Shown piece by piece: positions 55,736 through 64,000 of a DNA stretch of 64,000 bases. The stretch lies in assembly GCA_963931865.1 (NCBI GenBank), contig OZ007508.1, positions 4,395,206-4,459,205 on the forward strand, in the 5' to 3' direction. A program made the position numbers and the translations under genes. The notes under the pieces were generated by a model. The model saw only the letters and a list, made by a program, of their open reading frames with translations, was not told where the DNA came from and ran no database searches. This stretch comes from Axinella damicornis (lineage: Eukaryota; Porifera; Demospongiae; Axinellida; Axinellidae). Position 1 is the first letter of the stretch. Each line of letters begins with the position of its first letter.

Positions 55736-56092
55736 GACAACTTACACTGGAAGACCTAAGTGAAGTGAGGGGAACCTTGTACGAGGCCCGTGCCAAATGG
55801 TACCATATCGGAGTCGAACTGAAGCTGTCGGTAGGAACACTGAATGCCATCAGATCAGAGTTTACTGACAAGAATGACTGCAACACTGAGATGTGTAGTC
55901 ACTGGTTGAGACGTATCGACCCCTGTCCCTCCTGGGAGGCTCTGACTAAAGCTCTGGAGAGTTTTCCTGTGGGGGAGGGACACCTGGCCCAGCAGCTGAG
56001 GGACAAGTACTGCCCAGGAAGAGAGGAAACGATACCCCACGTCTACTCCACCCCAGGACCATCACCCCCTGGTGCTCCCCCGACCTCACAAG
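55736..56092 (+). CDS. NLR-F Death-domain exon (B-type)
   Basis: 357 nt, acceptor cccctcag, donor gtagtt, phase 1. GQLTLEDLSEVRGTLYEAR..., nearly identical to B, C and E although the F terminal exon is A-like. It probably arrived by recombination that destroyed the native A-type exon just upstream. Confidence 0.88.
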
Positions 56093-56319
56093 GTAGTTAC
56101 CTCAGTGTATTGTATTCTAGTACTGTCACACACTGACAAATGATGGCAGTCGGTAGTAGTGATCTGTGAGTGGACTGTGTGGTTCTGTCACACACTGACA
56201 AATGATGGCAGTCAGTGGTAGTGATCTGTGAGTGTACTGTGTGGGATGTTTAGTGAGTCATTGTAATGGCAAATCTGCAGACATGTTCCGTGACCAAACA
56301 CTCCTCTGTTTCCCTGCAG

Positions 56320-56712
56320 CACCACTTAGTGAGTATGAAAACCGCCATCTTCCGCCACAAGTTCAGCATACTTGGACGACTCCGCAAGCTCAGTTCTTCA
56401 CCTCCCCCTTCTCTGAGCCAACACAACCACAACCCTCTCACCCCTCACCAGGTTCAGGGCCTGACTACCATCCTCCAGCAGCCAGCTACCCCGTGCCCAC
56501 ACCGTTCATCCCTCCACCTGCAGCTGGAGCAGCTAGTCTTGTCTTCCCCACATACTCGCAGCTCCCTCAAGTCCCACCTGGCCCTGCCCCATCCACACCT
56601 GTTCCTCCCACATCACTACTTGCACAGCCGACTCCCCATCAGCTTGCAACATCTCACACTGTACAGACTGTGGCCACATCTCAGCCACCAGTGCAGGCAT
56701 CAGTTGCAACAG
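56320..56712 (+). CDS. NLR-F long linker exon 1
   Basis: 393 nt, acceptor ccctgcag, donor gtagct, phase 1. 130 codons rich in Pro, Gln, Ser and Thr (APLSEYENRHLPPQVQHTW; SPGSGPDYHPPAASYPVPTP; QTVATSQPPVQASVATG). Disordered spacer; A keeps only its 3' half. Confidence 0.8.
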
Positions 56713-56898
56713 GTAGCTCCAGCAGTAGGTGTAGTTCTCATGCCACAACTGTATTGTGTTTGGTGCCTTCAAGATGTTACTAATTGCCACTGCTGACATC
56801 GGAATTGCATGTGTGCTTACTACAGACCAGCAGAGAGTGGGTTGGATGGTCAAACAGAATTTGATTTGGATTCATGACATGACTCCTGTATTTTTCAG

Positions 56899-57006
56899 AT
56901 CCTCCCCCTCACTTCTTCCCCATTATCGGTCCTCCTGGGACACCTTCCACCACGGAACCTGCCACTGTGACCACACCCCCTCACCATCCCCCACCAGCAC
57001 ATGGAG
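56899..57006 (+). CDS. NLR-F linker exon 2
   Basis: 108 nt, acceptor tttttcag, donor gtatgt, phase 1. DPPPHFFPIIGPPGTPSTTE.... Confidence 0.8.
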
Positions 57007-57079
57007 GTATGTTACCAGACATACCACATGTATGTCACTGGTTAATATCCACATGTACCAAGTACATCTGGTCTAAGCT

Positions 57080-57870
57080 ACTTGTCTCTTACTCTCGTGC
57101 CCAGCCGGAAACCTACGGAATAATCGTCTGGTGACTTTCTGCAATGTGTGCAAACATTCTCAGTCTACCGTATGGCCGGAAATTTAATTTGGCAGTTTGG
57201 CGGATTATGAACACACTGCCAAATTAAATTCCACCAATATTTTTGTCATGACATGATGTGGGTGGGGTCTTGTACCGACGCTTGAGCTACTGTCTCTGAT
57301 CTGCCAGAAATGGTGAGCAAGCAGCTGATCAGCCAGAAATAGCGAGCAACAAGCTGATCGGCCAGAAATAGCGAGCAAGCAGCTGATATCTTCCTGGGTA
57401 CATGGCCGACGATGGCGCTCCTTCGCATCACTGCTACTGCATACCACTCGCACGGCAGTTCCTCTCCTACAATCGCATCCCAGAGGTTTTTGTAGACATG
57501 GTACCTCGAACACAGCTCTCCACCGCAAACTCGGACTCCATCGCAGCCTACCGACACAAGATCTCACCGACACGTAAACCACCGAGCGCTCTGCGGCCAC
57601 GTGGCCGTGTGGTTAGTATGATGTCATTCTCTCTCTGCAAATTTCCAAATCTGCTAAATTTTAATCCGCCAAATGCAATTCACAGCCTTTTAGAGCCAAT
57701 GTAATTGCAAGAGAACTTCACTATTAGTTCTCTACGATTTGCAGTCTGAAATTCCTGCCTAAAAGGTGTGACTTCGTAATGAAGACTGAGGTTTCTGCGC
57801 AAAGCAACCAGACCTTCTTTCCTGCGAGGGGTGTGGTCTGGGCACGATACTGCTCGTCTCTAGGCATGAT
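57080..57870. repeat. Block in NLR-F last intron, with 28-bp tandem repeat
   Basis: Inverted counterpart of 10130-10930. Three copies of GCCAGAAATAGCGAGCAAGC (plus AGCTGATC) at 57302-57388. The conserved open frame is 57402-57704 here. Confidence 0.6.
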
Positions 57871-57959
57871 ACATTGTATGAAATGTGACTATCAGCTGCT
57901 GAGTGGTAGCAGTGTGCCACTGACATTCTGGCCACTGTCTGACCCCACGTCCCCTGCAG

Positions 57960-60463
57960 AGCTACTGGACAAGCAGTCAGTCAGGCAACATGTGAAGCAG
58001 TTTGAAAGCCGTTTCTCTGATCTGGTGTACTGCACATACGAAACACTAGCAGACAAAGGCATTGAAGCCAATCGTTTTCATGCTTACCTAATGGCACTCG
58101 ATCTATCTCGAAGTAAAGAGCACGGGGAATTCATTAATAACCTTTTCGAACCTGGGACAACCTTTCAAAACCTCTGGGGTAAGCTATGTGGCTACTGGAA
58201 CTTCCTGAACTTTAACCTTTTGGAGCACGTTGTAGGCAAGTTTGGAAGTGAAGACCTCAAACACAAGATGGAGTCCTACGTACATGATCTCCAGAGCTTC
58301 CGGAAGGCCACCAGGCTCTGTGACTTCATTGACTGCTGGCCAGTGCTAGGAGAAACTCCCCCCAAGTCTGATCTCCGAACGTTCGTTGTCAAGATGAAGC
58401 ATGACTGGGATAGGTGTACGCTGGAAGATCTTGAGACCTTAAAGGGAATCATCACTCACAAATTTTTCCTGCCTGACTTTGCCCTTCGGCTAAAAAAGAT
58501 TGAGACAGGGAGCATCATAGTCACATGGTTCCTACCAGCACCATTCGCGAAGACCTTACAGGAAGCTGTGGGAAATACTGCCAGTGACTTCTTCATTGAA
58601 CACAAGATTGAAACTGTGACAATTGATGGACAAGACTGCTATCCCACTCCCATCAGTGGCTACCTGACAGAGCAGGACACCTCTGAACAACCTGCGGCTG
58701 ATATCAGTCCTCCAACACCATCTGAAATGTTCCACCCGCGACTCAAGCAAGACTCGAGTGAAGAAGGGACCGTCGCAACAAGCATGTTCACGAAACTGAA
58801 GCTTTCAGTCAAGTCACTGTTTAAAAGGCATGTACGTGAGGTCTCAGTTGTACCTCCATCAGAAAGTCAGCAGCTTGGAGATCCCCCACACGTATCTCCT
58901 ACCTCTGGTTACCCGGAAAGCACACCAGAGAGATACGTATATAGCACTAGGATTACTTCAACTGATTTGAGTGAGGAAGAGGCAGTTGTGAAGCCAGGTA
59001 AGCCACTCTTCGAACATGAATATTCCAGTAGTTTTTCATCTGAGATTCAGCAGCTTGGAGATCCCCTAGACATGCCTTTAACTTCCACTTACCTGAAAAA
59101 GCTCCAGGGAGAGAGATACACCTCAAAGACAACCCTAACACATGACCTTGTTTCTGCTGAGGAGTATGTCAGACAGAAGTGTGTGGATGAAGTCTCGTAT
59201 ACGTATCGTAGGCCTGCTAAACTCCTACCATCAGTAGAACAGTACCTCAGCAAAGCGGAAGTAGAAGCAGATCCATCACTACCCTCCAAGTACAGGGACT
59301 ACCTCTCATCTACTCCTGCCATCAGAGCAGCCATGTACACTCCCTTCAATGCAAAGACGTCAGCAGAAGTGTTCACCTGGAGCCAGCTCACTGAGTCACC
59401 CCCGCCCACCACTATGACAGAACTGTTCACCACCTTCACCCTCAAGACCCTAGTGGGATACATCTCAACACACCCACTGTATCGCAAACAGCAGTTGAAG
59501 GTGACTACCTTCAGGGACCTCCCCCCAGATGTGTACAAGCAATTCCTGGGCCTGTGCAGATTGGCCTACGAGGGAATACTGAACAGGCAACAGCTGGTTT
59601 TCTCTGCCGCACATCTTCCCACTGGATTCTCACCACTCGGTCTAATGCAGGAGGTCCAACAAGTGTACACACAAGGCAAAGCATCCTCCTACCATTTCAC
59701 CCACCTAACACTTCAGGAATTTTTATCTGCCGTTCATATCTCACAACTTCCCACAGACGAGCAAACAAAACTGATTCAAGATCATCTTGGTAGTGGCCAC
59801 TTCAAAATGACTCTGAGATTTGTTGCTGGACTCACAAAGTTGGCAAACGTACCTCCAGAAATTACTAGGAAGCTGAGGAAGGATGGTGCTTTATTTAATT
59901 GGCTGTTTGAGTGTAAGGACACCTCAGTGACTACCAGAACTCTGGGTTCAGATGAGATGGTTGTTGTCTGGTCACACTACTCCTGGACTCCCCTGGATTA
60001 CTATGTGACAGGACATGTCATCTCCCATTCCAACTGCCCCTGGAGACTAATCTTTAGTCAGTCTTCCATTGATGATGAGAAGTTTGAGCTGTTTTGTCAG
60101 GGATGTGCTACCCCTGGGGGAACTGGATGTGAGGGCTGTATCTCATATGCCGACTTCAGTATCAATGGCATCACCTCCAAACACATGCCATCATTTGTGA
60201 GCATCCCCCCACTCATCCTACAGGGCATGCAATATCTGAACCTAGACCGTAACCCCATTGGTGTGGAGGGAGCCTCCTCAATGTCGGACATGTTACAGCA
60301 CAACACGTCACTAACATGGCTACACATATGTGATAACTCAGTCGGGGAAGAGGGGGTTCGCCAACTCATGAACAGTGTCAAGTACAACCAGACATTGAGG
60401 GAGCTGTGGCTGCCAAGGAAGTACAAGTCAGAAACCAGTGACGACAGAATTCGCTGGTGGTGA
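57960..60463 (+). CDS. NLR-F NACHT-less terminal exon
   Basis: Acceptor cccctgcag, ELLDKQSVRQHVKQFESRF..., 833 codons to TGA. Exons 70+357+393+108+2504 sum to 1143 residues in frame, so the gene is intact. The helical domain (FLNFNLLEHVVGKFGSEDLK; RLCDFIDCWP; IDGQDCYPTPISG) is followed not by NACHT but by about 190 residues of Ser/Pro-rich linker holding an internal repeat (SESQQLGDPPHVSPTSGY / SEIQQLGDPLDMPLTSTY). It rejoins the family at LLPSVEQYLSKAEVEADPSL and YRDYLSSTPAIRAAMYTP, continues through FTHLTLQEFLSAVHIS, then jumps from PPLILQGMQ to YLNLDRNPIGVEG, leaving only about two LRRs. No Walker A or B. It could act as a decoy or regulator of the NACHT-bearing siblings (inference). Confidence 0.92.
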
Positions 60464-61033
60464 TGATACACGAATTCCGAGATGCATCTCATGCTCAGTA
60501 AGCACTATTTTTGTAATTGTACACATTATATTTTCTGTTGATGTTGTTTTTGTTTATGTTGTTTATCATTACTGATGAGTTACATGCATAGAAAAAAATT
60601 GTTCTATTAATTCTCCAACACAGACAGCTAGATGTGAACATATATCACATGATGTCATTTGTGTGTGCACATGACACATGCATGCATGTGTAGCTAGGGG
60701 AAGGGAGGGATGGAAGGTGGGTGGGGACTCTTTACCATTAACTCTTTACCAACCAATGACTGCAAAAGCCGCCATGCATGAGCTCCCATATATAAGCCCG
60801 GCCATAAAAATTTATAATTATGGGGGCTTCAATACAAGGCCGGTTTAGCTGTTTCTTATGGTTGGTAAAGAACACCATCACACATTAGTCTCATTCCCAG
60901 GCTGTTCCCGCCTCCAGTCTTTGATCTCTTGCAGAAAATTATTGATTATCACAAACAGATCAACAAAATACAGACTGTCTGTCCAGTTAACTAGTTTCCA
61001 CTGGAGCCACTGTCTGACCAGGTGTGGTGCGCT
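60464..61033. other. NLR-F 3' flank
   Basis: Resembles the NLR-C 3' flank (35780-36060). A hairpin (ATAAGCCCGGCC...GGCCGG) surrounds 60795-60845. No gene. Confidence 0.6.
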
Positions 61034-62493
61034 TTAGTTTGCGAATATTTCTCCCATGGGCAACCAGATGTTCTTCACCTCAGTAGCATGGTAGAGAAAC
61101 TCTTCACCCTGAGGAGGGAGGGAGGGAGGGAGGGAGGGAGGGAGGGAGGGAGGGAGGGAGGGAGGGGGGGGGGGGGGGGGGGGGAGGTTATATGCATTCT
61201 TCTGGTCGTAGGAAACTATCTTCTCAAAACCTGGGAATTGATTCACTTTGAATCACTGCTGGTACGGAACCAATTTCAATTTCAATGAAGGATCTGTGCT
61301 TTTTCTGCAACGTCCCCAGCTGCCGTACAATGGGAAGGTTGACAGTTGTTTGAATGGAAGCTGAGAAGCTCATTACTTCTATTGAATGCAAGTGTTTAGC
61401 TGCTAATACATACACACTCCTCAGATGTACAGTCATACTATGACCACCCCCTCACACTCCTCTCCTCCTCCCCCTCCCACCTGTCCCTGGGTGGGATCAC
61501 TCCACTCCCTGGCTCCACCATAGTTCACCCAGGTCCTCTTCACATTGTCCACCGACGCCATCTCCACAAATTTACTGCCTTCCACAGAACCAAAGTACCT
61601 GCAACACAAGAACAAACCTGATGAGTAACAGTGTAGCACACCCACTTCCTGTGGTAATTATCAGGGACTTCCCCTTACCACATGGCCTCCACATCCTGGT
61701 GTTCCGTCAGGTACTTTGTGAGGTGGTCACGTGACCCTGTCACAATATTGACCACCCCTCCAGGGAGGTCTGATGTGTCGAATACCTTTTGGAAGAGGAG
61801 GTAGGGACGGATAAAACAGGAGGAGGAGAGAGTGAACGACGGCTGAATGCGGGTATGCAGTTACAGTGTAAGTAATGCCAAAGATCATCTACAATGGGAA
61901 TTTCCCTGTTCCTGTACACCCCTCCCCAACTCACACGCCATACACCTCCCCCACTCACCTGGTAGAGGTCCGTGGCTGACAGTGGATACTTCTCACTGGG
62001 TATGATGATGATGGTGTTGCCCCTGACAACAGCAGGGGCAAAGAGGGAGACAAATGCAAGCAGGGGACTCTCGTCTGGACATGCTATCCCGATCACACCT
62101 ACTGGCTCGTTGATACGAACTGTGCAGCCATACAGTGTAGTCTCCTGTGAAGGGTGTGGTGGGGGAGGGAGCGTGAGGGGAGGGGCCAGGGCATTGTTGA
62201 TATTGAAAATTCTATTAGTAAAGATGATTGTCACATGATATCACCTGCACTTGTTGATATTCATAAGAAAATTGTATTATTGTATTATTAAAGTCACATG
62301 ATCGTCACATGACCTCACCTGCACTTGTCCCCCGTACTTGTCAGCATAGGCCCCCCAGTAGAACAGTCTCTGAATGGACAAATCCACCTCCCTCTTGCAC
62401 TCATCAATGTCACGACCTACAGGACAAATGTAATCATGATCACTATAGCACTTGCATATGACAATATGAGGTACCCTAGTATATGATCTACTA

Positions 62494-62527
<34 letters not shown>

Positions 62528-62655
62528 TACACACCTGTCATACTGGCAATCCTCTGGGCGACTTCATCGTGACGGAGCTCCAAGTTCTCAGCAATATAGT
62601 AAACAATCTGGGCACGATTGTGGGCTGCTCGCTTGCCCCAGCTGTGAAACGTGTG

Positions 62656-62752
<97 letters not shown>

Positions 62753-63519
62753 TGTGTGTATGACGTGTGTGTGTGTAAGGAATACAGTCTTGAGAGTTTA
62801 ACAACCATCAAGGTTGCATTCAGCCACTAAAGCAACTCCTAAGTTTGTAGGAGAGGTACCCAGACTACAAGTACTTGGCTGCACACAGCAGACTCATGTA
62901 CACTCACTCTGGCTTGCCCAAAATACACGGACGTACCCTGGTGCAGCCCTGTGTGCGGCTTCCACTGCCTCACGGATGTCCTTCCTATTTCCCTCAGACA
63001 CCTGCCCCACGATCTTCCCAGAAGAGTTCATGACAGGTCTGGCATATGGTGCATCTGGACGCTTCTGGGCTCCACCGATGTACATCTTGAGGGTATGGTC
63101 AATGCTGACAGAGGGAGAGGTAGGAGGGGAGGGAGGGAGGACCAACGGAAGCAAGGGAAGCAAAAGAGAGAGGGAGAGTGAGAGGGAGGCAGGAGGGGAG
63201 TAGAGGGAAGTAGAAGGGAAAGTGTACAAGGCCAATACCTCACTGGAACAACCACGTCTCTGCAAGCATGTGTATCTCCTGCATACACTTGGAAACACAC
63301 AGCACATGTACATACCTGGGAGCCTTCACTCCATCCACCTCCATGGTAACTGGGTACAACTGCAACTGGTTTTCAGCTGGGTTCAAAGGTTGTGGGGCCA
63401 CATTCTGTCCAAAGGTTTTCACCTTCTCATCCACCTTTGGACGTGTGCTTGGCATACTCATATTAGTCTCGTGCCCAGCCGGAAACGTGTACGGAAACGA
63501 GACTATACTCATATAGACC
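61034..63519 (-). CDS. ALDH16A1: ALDH16A1, 3' half, well preserved
   Basis: Eight consecutive exons with matching junction phases: 63316-63519 ([17 protein letters not shown]), 62938-63103 ([20 protein letters not shown]...[11 protein letters not shown]), 62537-62643 ([20 protein letters not shown]), 62319-62416 ([20 protein letters not shown]), 61959-62144 ([37 protein letters not shown]), 61679-61785 ([20 protein letters not shown]), 61481-61598 ([20 protein letters not shown]), 61034-61108 ([23 protein letters not shown]). This is the second, non-catalytic ALDH-like domain and C-terminus of ALDH16A1. The N-terminal domain is absent: MSH5 exons lie directly upstream. The first exon holds a 42-bp transposon. 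Acceptor of 61785 (ccaaaag) is weak. Without its N-terminal half it is probably a partial duplicate; the parent gene should be elsewhere. Confidence 0.85.
61110..61186 (+). repeat. (GGGA)n and poly-G tract
   Basis: About 13 GGGA units followed by about 19 G. On the minus strand this is the polypyrimidine tract before the last ALDH16A1 exon. Confidence 0.95.
62660..62778 (+). repeat. (GT)n microsatellite
   Basis: About 50 TG units in an ALDH16A1 intron; a CA run (62492-62525) is in the next intron. Both left-end breakpoints (1125, 2727) abut the corresponding introns. Confidence 0.97.
63464..63505. mobile_element. 42-bp palindromic element inside an ALDH16A1 exon
   Basis: TAGTCTCGTGCCCAGCCGG...CCGTACACGTTTCC-type inverted arms ending ACGAGACTA, flanked exactly by tactcatat (63455-63463, 63506-63514). 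The 51-nt net gain preserves the reading frame and is open in the frame that continues downstream. Confidence 0.95.
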
Positions 63520-63655
63520 CTGTGGAGGAATGAATGTAGACCTCTCACCCATACATTCCGATCTACATGCAAGCTGTAATTTGGTATTTGGGGTAAAGGC
63601 AGCATAATCTGGCAATGGAATCGAGGCTATAGACCGAACAGGTACACATAGTTAC

Positions 63656-64000
63656 CACTTTATTGATGAGGTTTGCAGTACCGTGGAGATCCTCCGAGAA
63701 GTTCTCTGCTATCTGCAAACAAAAGACAACAGTAACACGGTCTACACAGGACCCAGTTGGTATACAGTCTATATCCGTAACCTTGCCAAATATGGCTATC
63801 TCTTTGGGAAGGGAGCGGCATACATCACCTGTGTAGATCCATTGAAGCAAGTCTGTACCAACACTATGCATGAAAGAGATAATGGATGCGTGGTCCATAC
63901 AGTCATGAAGCTAGTGGGTACTGTCATACTATACCTTGTACAGAGCCTGCCAGTCAATGACGGTGGCCTCAGCAGCATTCATTTTGGTTAGAATTCTCTG
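63656..64000 (-). pseudogene. MSH5: MSH5 exon group, right copy (partial, window edge)
   Basis: Minus-strand exons: 63935 to beyond the edge (RILTKMNAAEATVIDWQALY-K, donor gtatag), 63782-63828 (GDVCRSLPKEIAIFGK, acceptor acacag, donor gttacg), 63656-63712 (IAENFSEDLHGTANLINKV, acceptor tttgcag, donor gtaact). They match the MSH5 clamp region just after the LWF-RP-RD segment seen at 989-1124. The short exon expected between the first two (ending HSVG) lacks an obvious acceptor. The downstream MSH5 ATPase exons are missing; ALDH16A1 follows instead. Confidence 0.75.

Noticed and set aside
56266..56796. Alternative 176-codon frame overlapping the NLR-F linker (HHLVSMKTAIFRHKFS...)
   Set aside because: The Pro-rich frame fits phase 1 at both ends and joins the Death domain; the other frame is its shadow.
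57779..57959. NLR-F starting at the first ATG of the open frame (MKTEVSAQ...)
   Set aside because: This extension is intron sequence upstream of a clean cccctgcag acceptor; the paralogs and phase arithmetic support splicing at 57960.
63316..64000. In-frame MSH5-ALDH16A1 fusion gene
   Set aside because: The MSH5 exon 63656-63712 ends in phase 0, while the ALDH16A1 exon needs an upstream phase-2 end; direct splicing would reach a stop inside the 42-bp element.
1..64000. tRNA, rRNA or bacterial defence genes
   Set aside because: No cloverleaf, rRNA motif, operon structure or ribosome-binding sites were seen; everything fits intron-bearing animal DNA.

Overview
The window looks like animal, probably demosponge, genomic DNA. 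It has intron-split genes with GT..AG junctions, abundant short DNA transposons and microsatellites, and a cluster of NLR immune-receptor genes. The sponge assignment rests on the architecture (2A-like leader, Death domain, long unnamed helical domain, NACHT, ribonuclease-inhibitor-type LRRs) and is an inference; no marker gene settles the species.

Five paralogous NLR-family genes fill 7-60.5 kb. NLR-A (minus, 13.7-7.0 kb) is head to head with NLR-B (plus, 15.6-23.0 kb), followed by NLR-C (plus, 26.3-35.8), NLR-E (plus, 42.7-48.7) and NLR-F (plus, 52.8-60.5). Each is built from a 5'UTR exon, a tiny exon encoding a hydrophobic leader fused to a 2A ribosome-skipping motif (D-I/V-E-T-N-P-G-P), a Death-domain exon, one to three Pro/Thr-rich linker exons and one large terminal exon. 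All coding introns are phase 1. Exon lengths sum to a multiple of three in B (1313 aa), C (1355 aa) and F (1143 aa). E has a 1-nt deletion that should leave a 2A+Death-domain-only product. A has lost the splice acceptor of its last exon and carries two frameshifts. B, C and E encode NACHT ATPases with a Walker A GAPGVGKTT. In A and F the NACHT core is replaced by a short low-complexity linker.

The flanks are mirror images. The left end (1-6.2 kb, plus) holds decayed MSH5 and ALDH16A1 exons. The right end (64-61 kb, minus) holds MSH5 exons followed by a well-preserved 3' half of ALDH16A1. Shorter ALDH16A1 or MSH5 remnants lie downstream of B, C and E. The simplest reading is that a unit NLR > < ALDH16A1 < MSH5 was repeatedly duplicated, once in inverted orientation, and then eroded.

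Mobile DNA is everywhere, and several insertions can be proved by empty sites in a paralogous unit: a PIF/Harbinger-type MITE (TTA duplication), a hAT-type MITE (8-bp duplication), a 1.36-kb foldback element inside the NLR-B promoter, and a family of tiny palindromic elements (33-105 bp) flanked by 9-bp duplications. I saw no tRNA, rRNA or CRISPR array.
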